From Corynebacterium sp. (GTDB taxonomy: Bacteria > Actinomycetota > Actinomycetes > Mycobacteriales > Mycobacteriaceae), in NCBI RefSeq assembly GCF_022712195.1, contig NZ_JALAGY010000010.1, positions 1 to 61,171 on the forward strand: a DNA stretch of 61,171 nt, given 5' to 3'. A program made the translations under genes and the position numbers. Numbering within the stretch: the first letter of the stretch is position 1; the number at the start of each line of letters is the position of its first letter. This document shows, one piece after another, positions 27,865 through 36,125 of this stretch. Under the pieces are notes generated by a model. The model had not been told where the DNA came from, searched no databases, and worked only from the letters and a program-made list of their open reading frames with translations.

Positions 27865-28212
27865 TCAGTGTCCGGCGATGAGTGGGATCGGCAGCGTGGT
27901 GAAGATGATCAGGAAGAAGGGGATCAACCACCACAGCGTGCCCATGAACGGCTGCCACCACTGGTAGCGCCGCCACTTGTGCAGCACGACGAGGCCGGCG
28001 GTCACCGGGCCGAACATCGCGACCACGGTGGGGACGATCCGGGTGGTGGCGGTGTCGCCCAACGTCTGGTCGAGCAGGACCCAGACAAGGATGGTGACCA
28101 CGGGGAACCCGATCGCCAACTGCCAGGCCTGACGCACGGACGTGCGCCGGTCGAGGTCTTCGAGACGGTCGAGCGGGTCGGGGAGCTCTGAACTGCTGGA
28201 CTGATCGGACAT
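27865..28212 (-). CDS. small membrane protein, unknown function
   Basis: A 115-residue protein. The polar, Ser/Asp-rich N-terminus (SDQSSSSELPDPLDRLEDLD) is followed by three or four hydrophobic helices (LAIGFPVVTILVWVLLDQTL; RIVPTVVAMFGPVTAGLVVL; MGTLWWLIPFFLIIFTTLPI). No family recognised. The start ATG 28212 has a TAGACT-like -10 box 10 nt upstream (28223-28228 on the complement). It follows the universal stress gene on the same strand with about 50 bp between and could be co-transcribed. Confidence 0.75.
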   Translation of the reverse strand: MSDQSSSSELPDPLDRLEDLDRRTSVRQAWQLAIGFPVVTILVWVLLDQTLGDTATTRIVPTVVAMFGPVTAGLVVLHKWRRYQWWQPFMGTLWWLIPFFLIIFTTLPIPLIAGH

Positions 28213-28262
28213 GATGCCCCCGAGTCTAGTCCCCGTCCCCCTCCGCTCGGCTACCGCCGCAC

Positions 28263-29213
28263 TCAGACGGGACTGACGAGCACCGGTGCCGGTGAATGCG
28301 CCAGGAGCTGATTGGTCGACGGGCCGATGAAGACCCGGTTGAAGGCCCCGAGTACAGAGGAGCCGACCACGAGGACCTCGCCCTTCTTCCAGTGGACGTC
28401 GTCCATGGCTCCGCTCCAGCCGGGCCCGGACCCGACCTCGGTCTCGACGCGCAGGTCCGGGTGCCGTTCCTCGGCACGTTCCCGGCCACGGGCGAGGATG
28501 TCGAGGGCCTGACCACGCCACCGTTCGTCCGCCTCGGCGGCGTCGGGGAAGGGTGTGAGGGTGGGGTACATCGACGCGCCGGTGGGGCTGAAGGCCACGA
28601 GGCGGAGCGGCACGCCCCAGCGGGACGCCAGGTCTGCGGCCTTCCGCAGCGCCTGGTGGGACTGCTCGTTGTCGACGTAGGCGCAGCTGACGCGGGTGAC
28701 CCCGTGCTTCGACAGGGTGGGTGTGCGGGGCACCGTCACCACCGGCAGTGGCGCGCAGTGCAGCAGCGCATCGGCGGTGGAGCCGGCCCGGAAACGCCCG
28801 ACGGGCCCGCCTGAGGTCCCGTACCGGGAACCGACGACGATGAGGTCGGCGCTGAACTCCTCGGCGGAGCGGATCAGCGCGGTCGTCTCGGAGTGGCTGT
28901 GGAGCAGCTCGTCGCTGTCGTCGATCATCGACTCCGGGACACCGGCCTCGGTGAGTGCGGTGCGGGCCGCGGCGTGACAGGCCGAGGACTCCGCGGCCGC
29001 CCACTCCTCGAAGCGGCGGGCCGCGGCGGCGTCGGAGGCGTCGTCCCGGCCGACACCCTCAGGCCAGATCCGGGGGATGACGGTGACCGGCTTGACGCTG
29101 ATCTCCGCCGTCCTGGCGAGCCAGGAGACGAAGGCCGCGGTGTCGGTGCCGGTGCTGACTCCGCCGGGATCCCCGTCGGGCCGCCAGGCCAGCAACACCC
29201 GTAGCGGGTCCAC
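28263..29213 (-). CDS. universal stress protein, tandem UspA domains
   Basis: A 316-residue protein made of two Usp domains. The first (residues 1-150) has LRVLLAWRPDG and ends in ADLIVVGSRYGTSGG. The second (from about 170) has RVSCAYVDNEQSHQALRKAA and ends in GEVLVVGSSVLGAFNRVF, with the C-terminal APVLVSPV typical of ATP-binding Usp. The GTG start is 3 bp after the stop of the MarR gene, so the two are one operon. In C. glutamicum the MarR-type regulator MalR is co-transcribed with a usp gene in this chromosomal region, and the arrangement here matches. Confidence 0.92.
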   Translation of the reverse strand: MDPLRVLLAWRPDGDPGGVSTGTDTAAFVSWLARTAEISVKPVTVIPRIWPEGVGRDDASDAAAARRFEEWAAAESSACHAAARTALTEAGVPESMIDDSDELLHSHSETTALIRSAEEFSADLIVVGSRYGTSGGPVGRFRAGSTADALLHCAPLPVVTVPRTPTLSKHGVTRVSCAYVDNEQSHQALRKAADLASRWGVPLRLVAFSPTGASMYPTLTPFPDAAEADERWRGQALDILARGRERAEERHPDLRVETEVGSGPGWSGAMDDVHWKKGEVLVVGSSVLGAFNRVFIGPSTNQLLAHSPAPVLVSPV

Positions 29214-29216
29214 CGG

Positions 29217-29669
29217 CTACTTCTCCCCCATGCGACGGGAGTCGAAGACCTCCATGCCGGCCTCCAGGGTGGGGATGAACTCCTCCACCTTCTCCAGCTG
29301 CTCCGGGTCGAGGACGCTCAGGATGTTCGCCATCTGCTTGTCGCGTTCCTCCCCGATACGCGCCAGTTCGGTGCGGCCGAGGTCCGTGAGCTTCACCCGG
29401 ACACCGCGGCGGTCACTCACGTCCCGGACGCGGGAGACGAGCCCCAGCGACTCGAGGTGGTTGATCGCGTTCGACGCGGTGGGCATCCTGATGGACTCAA
29501 GGTCGGCGATCTGACTGATGCGCAGAGCTCCGTGGGTCTGGAGGTTCATCATGATGGAGAGCTGCGCGGTACTGATGCTGGACTGCGTGGTCTGGCGGAA
29601 GTACAACAGGTACATCCGCGTGACGACGGGTCGCAGGCGCTTCGCGACTTCAGACGGGGTAGCGGTCAT
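29217..29669 (-). CDS. MarR-family regulator (MalR-like)
   Basis: A 150-residue winged-helix regulator: dimerisation helices at both ends and a helix-turn-helix around residues 50-80 (ISTAQLSIMMNLQTHGALRI, then SIRMPTASNAINHLESLGLV), followed by the wing VRDVSDRRGVRVKLTDLG. It heads an operon with the Usp gene. By position (near ino1) and partner it looks like MalR of C. glutamicum, a regulator of cell-envelope stress; that identification is inference. The start ATG 29669 has TAGATT ending 7 nt upstream (29677-29682 on the complement), so it is leaderless-like. Confidence 0.88.
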   Translation of the reverse strand: MTATPSEVAKRLRPVVTRMYLLYFRQTTQSSISTAQLSIMMNLQTHGALRISQIADLESIRMPTASNAINHLESLGLVSRVRDVSDRRGVRVKLTDLGRTELARIGEERDKQMANILSVLDPEQLEKVEEFIPTLEAGMEVFDSRRMGEK

Positions 29670-29773
29670 GGTCACCAATCTACCGTGCTTTGCTCCTGAA
29701 AGGTATACTGGTACCACTTTTAGGCCCGTGAAGTTCCTTAACTGCGCAGGTCGGCCGATAATTACTGACCCAC

Positions 29774-29796
29774 AATGAGGGTGACTAACCCTCGTT
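29774..29796. terminator. hairpin at the end of ino1
   Basis: GAGGGT (29777-29782) pairs with ACCCTC (29788-29793), extended by CAA/TTG across one mismatch. It spans the ino1 stop codon (29785-29787); only a weak T-rich tail follows on the minus strand. Confidence 0.45.
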
Positions 29797-30891
29797 GATG
29801 AAGGTCTCCAGGTCTGCGCGTCCCTGGTCGTCCGGCCGCTGAATACGGGGGGACTTCATCAGGTAGGTCGACGCCGGGTCGACCGGTCCGCCGATCCCGC
29901 GGTCCTTGGCGATCTTCGCCGCACGGACGGCGTCGATGATGATACCGGCGGAGTTCGGGGAATCCCAGACCTCCAGCTTGTACTCCAGGCTGATCGGGGC
30001 GTCGCCGAAGGCACGGCCCTCGAGCCGGATGAAGGCCCACTTGCGGTCGTCCAGCCACTGCACGTAGTCGGACGGGCCGATGTGGACGTTGCGGTCGTCG
30101 ATCTTGCCGGCCAGTGAGCCGGTGAGGTTCGAGGTCACCGCCTGGGTCTTGGAGACCTTCTTCGACTCGAGGCGGTCGCGCTCCAGCATGTTCTTGAAGT
30201 CCATGTTGCCGCCCACGTTGAGCTGGTAGGTGCGGTCCACCGTGACGCCACGCTCCTCGAAGAGGCGGGCGAGGACGCGGTGGGTGATCGTCGCACCGAC
30301 CTGGCTCTTGATGTCGTCACCCACGACCGGCACACCGGCGTCCTCGAACTTCTTCGCCCACTCGGGGTCGGACGCGATGAAGACCGGCAGGGCGTTGACG
30401 AAGGCCACACCGGCGTCGATGGCGCACTGGGCGTAGAACTTGTCGGCCTCCTCGGAGCCGACCGGGAGGTAGGACACGAGCACGTCAGCACCGGTCTCAC
30501 GCAGGTGCGCGACGATCTCGTCGTGGGTGGCGTCGGGTTCGCCGGACTCCTCGATGGTCTCCCGGTAGTACTTGCCCAGGCCGTCGGCGGTGTGGCCGCG
30601 ACGCACCGTGACCCCCAGCTCCGGCAGGTCGCAGATCTTGATGGTGCAGTTCTGGCCGGACTCGGTGGCGACGGAGACGTCCTTGCCGACCTTGTCCGCG
30701 TCGACGTCGTAGGCGGCGACCAGCTCGATGTCACGCACGTGGTAGTCGCCGAACCGGACGTGCATGAGCCCGGGGACGGTGTCGTCGTCCGGGGTGTCCT
30801 TGTAGAACTCCAGGCCCTGGAGCAGCGAGGTCGCGCAGTTGCCGATGCCGGCGATGGCCAGCTTGATGGTGGGGTTGTCCTGTGAACTCAT
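29785..30891 (-). CDS. ino1: inositol-1-phosphate synthase
   Basis: Converts glucose 6-phosphate to myo-inositol 1-phosphate with NAD, supplying inositol for phosphatidylinositol, LAM-type glycolipids and mycothiol. The 368-residue protein has the NAD-binding [20 protein letters not shown], the core [20 protein letters not shown], and later [20 protein letters not shown] and [20 protein letters not shown]. Length and motifs match the actinobacterial short form. Start ATG 30891. Upstream, a perfect inverted repeat (30959-30981) lies over the probable promoter (TAAGTT on the minus strand at 30951-30956), a candidate operator. Confidence 0.97.
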   Translation of the reverse strand: MSSQDNPTIKLAIAGIGNCATSLLQGLEFYKDTPDDDTVPGLMHVRFGDYHVRDIELVAAYDVDADKVGKDVSVATESGQNCTIKICDLPELGVTVRRGHTADGLGKYYRETIEESGEPDATHDEIVAHLRETGADVLVSYLPVGSEEADKFYAQCAIDAGVAFVNALPVFIASDPEWAKKFEDAGVPVVGDDIKSQVGATITHRVLARLFEERGVTVDRTYQLNVGGNMDFKNMLERDRLESKKVSKTQAVTSNLTGSLAGKIDDRNVHIGPSDYVQWLDDRKWAFIRLEGRAFGDAPISLEYKLEVWDSPNSAGIIIDAVRAAKIAKDRGIGGPVDPASTYLMKSPRIQRPDDQGRADLETFINEG

Positions 30892-30958
30892 GGGTCCGGA
30901 CGTTAGCCCTCCGGCCCGTGGAAAACACCCTCTGACATGGGGTGGAGAGGAACTTAAC

Positions 30959-30981
30959 CGGTCAACGTGCGATCTTGACCG
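30959..30981. promoter_or_regulatory. candidate operator between ino1 and DUF5318 gene
   Basis: CGGTCAA (30959-30965) and TTGACCG (30975-30981) form a perfect inverted repeat with a 9-nt spacer. The arms double as TTGACC-type -35 elements on both strands. The regulator is unknown; in C. glutamicum ino1 is controlled by the LacI-type IpsA. Confidence 0.4.
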
Positions 30982-31021
30982 ATTCACTCACGGCCCGGGA
31001 GCGGATAGGATGGTCCGCATC

Positions 31022-31483
31022 ATGTCGACAGTGCAGCCCGTCCACACCGTCTCCCACGACCTGGACCGCCGGCGGACCCTGCGCGCCCTGCGCCGGGGTG
31101 AGCGCCGTCGGACGGACGTCTGCGACGCCGACCGTGGCCTCCTCTCCTCCGCGGAGGTGCTGGGGACCCGGGTCGACCGCCCCTGCCCCGTCTGCGGCGC
31201 GCCGGGACTCCGCGAGAGCCGGTGGATCCACGGTGCGGCAATGGGGGAAAAATCGGGAACGGCGCGTAGTCTTTCGGAGATCGACGCTATCCTCGCTACC
31301 CTGTTTCCTGACGGCGTCGGACGGTCTGCTAAGGAACAGCCCGGCGCAGACCCTGCAGGTGCCTCCGGGAGCGGGGTGGCCGTCCACACGGTGGAGGTCT
31401 GCCTCCGCTGCGGATGGAATCATCTCGTCAGGGAAGACATGTACGGTGCCGGTAAATCCAGTACGGAGAGAACAGCCACGTGA
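31022..31483 (+). CDS. DUF5318 protein (Rv0049-type), zinc-ribbon-like
   Basis: A 153-residue protein found upstream of ponA throughout this order. It has two Cys pairs, CPVCG in the middle and CLRCGWNH near the C-terminus, which probably form a zinc ribbon. The N-terminus is basic (DLDRRRTLRALRRGERRRTD). Function unknown; the fixed position suggests a role linked to PBP1 or cell-wall growth. Start ATG 31022, with TAGGAT at 31006-31011 giving at most a few nt of leader. Its stop overlaps the ponA GTG start (GTGA at 31480-31483). Confidence 0.9.
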   Translation: MSTVQPVHTVSHDLDRRRTLRALRRGERRRTDVCDADRGLLSSAEVLGTRVDRPCPVCGAPGLRESRWIHGAAMGEKSGTARSLSEIDAILATLFPDGVGRSAKEQPGADPAGASGSGVAVHTVEVCLRCGWNHLVREDMYGAGKSSTERTAT

Positions 31484-33624
31484 CTAACGACTCGACCACC
31501 CCCAACGACTCCACGAAGCGGAAGCGCGCGCGTACGCGCAAGCCGGTGTGGGGCCGTCTCATCGCCTCGGCGGCGGCTGTCCTGGCCGTGCTGATCGTGG
31601 TGCCGCTGGTGACGTTCTTCGCCGCCTACTCGGTGACCAAGGTCCCGCAGCCGGAGGAACTGGTCAACAACCAGATCTCCCAGATCTTCGCCAATGACGG
31701 CACCACCGAGCTCGCGCGTATCGTCCCGCCGGAGGGCAACCGCCAGAACGTGGACATCGACGAGATCCCCGAGCACGTGCGGGACGCCGTGATCGCCGCC
31801 GAGGACCGCGACTTCTACGACAACCCCGGGTTCTCGGTGACCGGGTTCGGCCGTGCCGCCCTCGGCCAGCTCACCGGCGAGGACGCCGGCGGCGGGTCGA
31901 CGATCACCCAGCAGTACGTGAAGAACGCGGTGGTCGGCGACGAGCGCAGTCTGGTCCGTAAGGGCAAGGAGCTTGTGATCTCCTCGAAGATGTCGCGGCA
32001 GTGGTCGAAGGACGAGATCCTCGAGGCCTACCTGAACACCATCTACTTCGGCCGCAACGCCTACGGCATCTCCGCGGCGTCGCGCGCCTACTTCAACAAG
32101 CCGATCCAGGAGCTGACCCCCGCCGAGGGCGCGGTGCTCGCCGCGTCCATCCAGCGGCCCAGCCAGCTGGACCCGTGGACCAACCGTCCGGAGGCCGAGC
32201 AGCGCTGGAACTACGTCGCCGACGGCCTGGTGGAGATGAAGTCCATCACCCGGCAGGAACGCGACGAGATGGTCTTCCCGGAGGTCATCGACCCCGCGGA
32301 GGTTGACTCCGGTTCCGTGGCGGAGGGTACCAACGGCCTGATCAAGAGCCAGGTCCTCGCCGAGCTGAACGCCAACGGCATCACCGAGGAGGCGGTGAAC
32401 ACCGGTGGTCTGAAGATCACCACCACGATCGACGCCAACCACCAGCGCGCCATGGTCGACAACGTGCACGGCGTCATGGAGGCCCAGGCGGACACCGTCC
32501 GTTCGGCCGGTGTGGCGATCGACCCGAAGACCGGCGGTGTGCGCGCCTACTACGGCGGTGACGACCCCACCGGCCTGGACTGGGCCAACGCCGGCCTGCA
32601 GACGGGCTCGACCTTCAAGATCTTCACCATGGCCGCCGCCGTCGAGCAGGGCATCCCCACCTCGCCCCCCTACGACTCCTCCCCCGTCACCACGGGAGCC
32701 ACCGAGGTCAACAACGTCGAGGGCGAGTCCTGCGGCACCTGCTCCATGGCCGAGGCACTGAAGCGCTCACTGAACACCTCCTTCATCCGTGTCGCGCGTG
32801 ACCTCAACGGTGGCCCGCAGGACGTCGCCGACATGGCCCACCGTCTGGGCGTGGCCAAGGAGCTGCCGGGCATCGGTGAGACCCTGCGCGAGAACGGCGG
32901 TACCCCCTACGAGGGCATCACCCTGGGTCAGTACCAGTCCCGCCCGCTGGACATGGCGTCCGCCCTGGCGACCCTGACCAACCAGGGCCGCTACATCCCC
33001 CCGCACTTCGTGTGGAAGGTGGAGACCTCCGAGGGTGAGATGCTGATGGACAACACCGACATGGAGTCCACCCAGGTGGTGCAGCCGGAGGTCGCCGACG
33101 AGGTGATCGCGGCCATGGGTCCGATCGCGGCCTACTCCAACGGCCACTCCCTGGCCAACGGGCGTCCCAGCGCGGCGAAGACCGGTACCGCCCAGCTGGG
33201 CGACACCGGGCAGAACAAGGACGCCTGGATGATCGGTTCGACCCCGCAGCTGGCGACCGCCGTGTGGATCGGTGACACCGCCGGTCAGCCTCTGGTCGAC
33301 GGCCGCTACGGCGGATCCATGTACGGCTCGCAGTCGCCGTCGGACATCTGGCAGGGGTTCATGAACGAGGCGCTGGTGAACGACGAGGTCGAGGAGTTCG
33401 CGAGCTCAGTGCCCGTCGTCCAGGACCCGCAGGCCGGGTCGTCCTCCGGCGGCAGCGCCTCCGGGGCGCAGGGTGGCGGTGACACCGGTGGCGCCGAGGG
33501 TGGCGAGGGTGCCGACCGGGACTCCTCCGACGACGTCCCCGCTCCCGGGCCGAACCCGGGCAACGGCACCGGCCAGGACACCGACATCGGCCGGATGATC
33601 GACGACTTCCTCAACAACCTCTGA
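31480..33624 (+). CDS. ponA: class A penicillin-binding protein PBP1 (bifunctional)
   Basis: Polymerises and cross-links peptidoglycan at the outer membrane face. The 714-residue protein has a short basic cytosolic end, one membrane helix (residues 27-50), a GT51 glycosyltransferase domain (catalytic AAEDRDFY, Glu108; GGGSTITQQYVKNA) and a transpeptidase domain. The latter has the SxxK motif STFK (nucleophile Ser377) and the KTG motif KTGTAQ (Lys567). The C-terminal 80 residues are a Gly/Ser/Pro-rich tail with no PASTA domain. Translationally coupled to the DUF5318 gene. Confidence 0.97.
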   Translation: MTNDSTTPNDSTKRKRARTRKPVWGRLIASAAAVLAVLIVVPLVTFFAAYSVTKVPQPEELVNNQISQIFANDGTTELARIVPPEGNRQNVDIDEIPEHVRDAVIAAEDRDFYDNPGFSVTGFGRAALGQLTGEDAGGGSTITQQYVKNAVVGDERSLVRKGKELVISSKMSRQWSKDEILEAYLNTIYFGRNAYGISAASRAYFNKPIQELTPAEGAVLAASIQRPSQLDPWTNRPEAEQRWNYVADGLVEMKSITRQERDEMVFPEVIDPAEVDSGSVAEGTNGLIKSQVLAELNANGITEEAVNTGGLKITTTIDANHQRAMVDNVHGVMEAQADTVRSAGVAIDPKTGGVRAYYGGDDPTGLDWANAGLQTGSTFKIFTMAAAVEQGIPTSPPYDSSPVTTGATEVNNVEGESCGTCSMAEALKRSLNTSFIRVARDLNGGPQDVADMAHRLGVAKELPGIGETLRENGGTPYEGITLGQYQSRPLDMASALATLTNQGRYIPPHFVWKVETSEGEMLMDNTDMESTQVVQPEVADEVIAAMGPIAAYSNGHSLANGRPSAAKTGTAQLGDTGQNKDAWMIGSTPQLATAVWIGDTAGQPLVDGRYGGSMYGSQSPSDIWQGFMNEALVNDEVEEFASSVPVVQDPQAGSSSGGSASGAQGGGDTGGAEGGEGADRDSSDDVPAPGPNPGNGTGQDTDIGRMIDDFLNNL

Positions 33625-33636
33625 TCCGCGGCCGTC

Positions 33637-33837
33637 ATGTCGAGTACTGAGCTGCTGGTCACCATGGGCAGCGTGTTCATCGGGTTCCTCCTGTTCGGCG
33701 GCTCCTTCGCCAGTTTCATGGCGAAGCGGCGTCCGGCGGTGATCTGGGGGTTGTTCGGCGCGGCCATCGTCTTCATCACGGTGATCCCTGTGATCGTGGC
33801 GGTGTTCTGGGCCACGGCGGGTCCGCCGTCCGGGTAA
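33637..33837 (+). CDS. small two-helix membrane protein after ponA
   Basis: A 66-residue protein with two clear membrane helices (VTMGSVFIGFLLFGGSFASF and AVIWGLFGAAIVFITVIPVI) separated by a basic turn (MAKRRPA). No family recognised. The ATG lies 12 nt after the ponA stop without an obvious ribosome site, so translation may be coupled to ponA. The hydrophobic pattern and lack of overlap with any other gene support it being real. Confidence 0.68.
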   Translation: MSSTELLVTMGSVFIGFLLFGGSFASFMAKRRPAVIWGLFGAAIVFITVIPVIVAVFWATAGPPSG

Positions 33838-33838
33838 G

Positions 33839-33867
33839 TTGGGGTCAGGCCCGAAGCCGTGTATCCT
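33839..33867 (+). promoter_or_regulatory. promoter of the rpsF-ssb-rplI operon
   Basis: TTGGGG (33839-33844) and TATCCT (33862-33867) are spaced by 17 bp. Transcription would start near 33874, giving an ~85-nt leader. That leader begins with a small hairpin GTTGC-TGAC-GCAAC (33874-33887), a possible place for ribosomal-protein feedback. Confidence 0.55.
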
Positions 33868-33957
33868 GATCAGGTTGCTGACGCAACGAACCCTCCTGCC
33901 GTAACCACTCCCGGATACGGCCGAAAACACACTAGACCACAGGAGGTGATGAGGTCC

Positions 33958-34248
33958 GTGCGTCAATACGAGATGATGATTATCATCGACCCGTCACAGG
34001 ATGAGCGCACCGTTTCCCCGTCCCTGGACAAGTTCCTCGAGACGGTCCGCAAGGACAACGGTACGGTCGACAAGGTTGACATCTGGGGCAAGCGTCGCCT
34101 GGAGTACCCGATCAACAAGCAGGAAGAGGGCATCTACGCTGTCGTCGACCTGAGCTGTGAGTCGGCCACCGTCCAGGAGCTCGACCGCGTTCTGAACCTG
34201 AACGACATCATCATGCGCACCAAGGTGCTGCGCAAGGACGCCAAGTAA
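33958..34248 (+). CDS. rpsF: 30S ribosomal protein S6
   Basis: A 96-residue S6, beginning [18 protein letters not shown] and containing [20 protein letters not shown] and [15 protein letters not shown]. The start is GTG 33958: AGGAGGT at 33941-33947 is 10 nt upstream of it, whereas ATG 33949 lies only 2 nt after AGGAGG and would be too close. First gene of rpsF-ssb-rplI. rpsR is not between ssb and rplI as it is in M. tuberculosis, which is the usual corynebacterial layout. Confidence 0.97.
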   Translation: MRQYEMMIIIDPSQDERTVSPSLDKFLETVRKDNGTVDKVDIWGKRRLEYPINKQEEGIYAVVDLSCESATVQELDRVLNLNDIIMRTKVLRKDAK

Positions 34249-34313
34249 GCGTCCTCACGGAATCCGGATCAACGTCGGACCGACGCTGACATCGACTGAC
34301 AGGAGAAACTGGC

Positions 34314-34940
34314 ATGGCACAGGGAGACACCCCGATCACCGTCGTCGGAAATCTCGTCGCGGACCCCGAGCTGAGGTACACCCCCAGCGGTTCCGCCGTC
34401 GCGAACTTCCGAGTGGCCTCCACGCCGCGCCGGTTTGATTCCCAGTCGAATCAGTGGGTGGACGGCGAAGCACTGTTCCTCCAATGCAACGTGTGGCGCC
34501 AGGCGGCCGAGAACGTGGCGAACTCGCTCACCAAGGGTGACCGGGTGATCGTCACGGGCCGTCTGCGGCAGCGCTCCTTCGAGACCCGCGAGGGCGAGAA
34601 GCGCACCGTGTTCGAGGTCGAGGCCGACGAGGTCGGCCCGTCCCTGAAGTACGCCACGACCCAGGTCACCAAGACCCCCCGTCAGGGCGGGAACTTCGGT
34701 GGCCAGCAGGCCCCGCAGGGCGGCGGCCAGGCCGGTAACCAGGGAGGCTTCGGTGGAAACCGCGGCCAGGGTGGTTTCGGCGGTCAGCAGGGAAACCAGG
34801 GTGGTCAGCCCGGCCAGGGCTTCGGCGGTAACGCCGGGGGCCAGGGTGGGTTCGGCGGGCGTAACGCCGCGCCGGACGACGACCCGTGGAACTCCGCTCC
34901 GCAGTCCGGTTTCGACGGCGGCGACGAACCGCCGTTCTGA
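34314..34940 (+). CDS. ssb: single-stranded DNA-binding protein
   Basis: A 208-residue SSB. The OB-fold occupies residues 1-115 ([60 protein letters not shown]). A long Gly/Gln-rich linker follows (repeats of NQGGFGG and GQGGFGG). The acidic tip DDDPWNS...DGGDEPPF ends in PPF, the docking site for replication and repair partners. AGGAG lies 8 nt before the ATG. Co-transcribed with rpsF and rplI and close to dnaB. Confidence 0.98.
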   Translation: MAQGDTPITVVGNLVADPELRYTPSGSAVANFRVASTPRRFDSQSNQWVDGEALFLQCNVWRQAAENVANSLTKGDRVIVTGRLRQRSFETREGEKRTVFEVEADEVGPSLKYATTQVTKTPRQGGNFGGQQAPQGGGQAGNQGGFGGNRGQGGFGGQQGNQGGQPGQGFGGNAGGQGGFGGRNAAPDDDPWNSAPQSGFDGGDEPPF

Positions 34941-35004
34941 TCTTCCGTGTGAGTTCATCCCCGGATCCCTCGGGATCTACCGAAACCATGAAAGGCTACG
35001 GATC

Positions 35005-35460
35005 ATGAAGCTGATCCTCACCGCCGCCGTCGACAACCTCGGTGTCCCCGGTGACATTGTCGAGGTCAAGGCCGGCTACGGACGCAACTTCCTGCTGCCG
35101 CGCGGCTACGCCATCACCGCCACCCGTGGCGCCGAGCGTCAGGTGGAGAACATCCGCCGTGCCCAGCAGGACAAGGTCATCCGCGACCTCGACCACGCCC
35201 GCGAGGTCAAGGACGAGATCGACCGTCTGAACAACGTCACGGTCACCGTGCGCACGTCGGAGCAGGGCAAGCTGTTCGGCTCCGTCACCGCCGAGGACGT
35301 CGCCGCCGCCGTGAAGGCGGCCAACGGCCGCGAGCTCGACAAGCGCACCATCGTCCTCAACCAGGGTGACGTCAAGGCGACCGGTTCCTACAACGTCGAC
35401 GTGAAGCTGCACCCGCAGGTCGTCGCGTCGCTGAACTTCAAGGTCGTCGCAGAGAAGTAG
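35005..35460 (+). CDS. rplI: 50S ribosomal protein L9
   Basis: A 151-residue L9 with the N-terminal signature LGVPGDIVEVKAGYGRNFLL followed by PRGYA, the long connecting helix (QDKVIRDLDHAREVKDEIDR) and the C-terminal domain ending NVDVKLHPQVVASLNFKVV. ATG 35005 has AAAGG 10 nt upstream. Last gene of the rpsF-ssb-rplI unit; a hairpin at 35484-35503 probably ends the transcript. Confidence 0.97.
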   Translation: MKLILTAAVDNLGVPGDIVEVKAGYGRNFLLPRGYAITATRGAERQVENIRRAQQDKVIRDLDHAREVKDEIDRLNNVTVTVRTSEQGKLFGSVTAEDVAAAVKAANGRELDKRTIVLNQGDVKATGSYNVDVKLHPQVVASLNFKVVAEK

Positions 35461-35483
35461 TTCTCTCCTCGCCATCACGCCGC

Positions 35484-35503
35484 AGGAACCCGTCACGGTT
35501 CTT
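35484..35503 (+). terminator. probable terminator hairpin of rplI operon
   Basis: AGGAACC (35484-35490) pairs with GGTTCTT (35497-35503), one G.T pair, 6-nt loop, 23 bp after the rplI stop. No long T-run follows. Confidence 0.4.
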
Positions 35504-35512
35504 CGGACACTC

Positions 35513-35547
35513 CCCGGCCTAGACACCCGGGGTTCCCGGCCTAGACA
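35513..35547. repeat. 13-bp direct repeat with 22-bp period
   Basis: CCCGGCCTAGACA occurs at 35513-35525 and again at 35535-35547. The 22-bp period is two helical turns, which puts both copies on the same DNA face. Part of the 665-bp gene-free region between rplI and dnaB. Confidence 0.55.
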
Positions 35548-35700
35548 ACCGGTGTGTGTCCGTGGGTCCGGGTCTCCGCCGCGACGTCGGCGAAGAACGC
35601 CACCATCTGTAAGACAACAGCATTGTCCGACGGGCCCGCCCCGGTCTTCCTGACCGGCCGGCGGGCCTTCGGCATGTCCGGGGCCCGGACCCGTGGGCGG

Positions 35701-35730
35701 TGTTGTGCAGTGCTGTGCACTGTTGTGCAC
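35701..35730. repeat. three 10-bp iterons
   Basis: TGTTGTGCAG, TGCTGTGCAC and TGTTGTGCAC follow each other exactly (35701-35730). They lie immediately left of the DnaA-box cluster. The helical-turn period suggests cooperative protein binding. Confidence 0.55.
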
Positions 35731-35745
35731 ACCCACCCACGGCCC

Positions 35746-36043
35746 TGTGGACAACTGTGGACAACCCGGGGACGAGGCCCCTCAATATGCACGAAATATG
35801 CGCATACTTAGTTATGCCGTGACCTCGGACGATGCTGCACCGGGTTCCCCTGGCCTGCGTGAACACGGGTTGTCCACGGCGTGCGTCCGCTTATATTCCG
35901 CACTGTCACCCCTGTGACCAGCAATGTCTTAGAAAATGGCAGGTCAGGGCGCTTCCTGTCCACAAGTTGTCCACAGGCAGTGCAGGAGGGACGGTGTTAC
36001 GCACACATTCTGTCCACAGTTCACGCACACAGCCTGTGGACAA
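35746..36043. other. DnaA-box cluster upstream of dnaB (origin-like)
   Basis: Seven boxes in 298 bp. Exact TTGTCCACA or its complement at 35746-35754(-), 35756-35764(-), 35967-35975(+) and 36035-36043(-). One-mismatch boxes at 35870-35878(+), 35956-35964(+) and 36010-36018(+). Between the second and third boxes is an AT-rich patch (35781-35820) with AATATGC repeated 11 bp apart and an inverted GCATA/TATGC (35802-35817). The expected oriC is left of the window next to dnaA, so this is either a DnaA-regulated dnaB promoter, a DnaA-titration site or a secondary origin. Confidence 0.8.
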
Positions 36044-36125
36044 CTTCCTCCCGGAGGGGTGTGGAGTAGGATTGCGGCACTGACGGGCCGCGGGGCGGGA
36101 CGCCCGCGAAAAGGGGGCTAGAATC

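Noticed and set aside
33868..33957. S6:S18-type autoregulatory leader of rpsF
   Set aside because: Only a 5-bp hairpin is clear and I could not match the known motif with confidence; mentioned only in the promoter entry.
35541..35917. Short open frames in the rplI-dnaB gap
   Set aside because: They overlap DnaA boxes and iterons, have no ribosome sites and no coding-like composition.
35746..36043. Calling the DnaA cluster the chromosomal oriC
   Set aside because: rsmG-parA-parB at the left edge places oriC/dnaA beyond base 1; there is no dnaA or dnaN here. It is reported only as origin-like.
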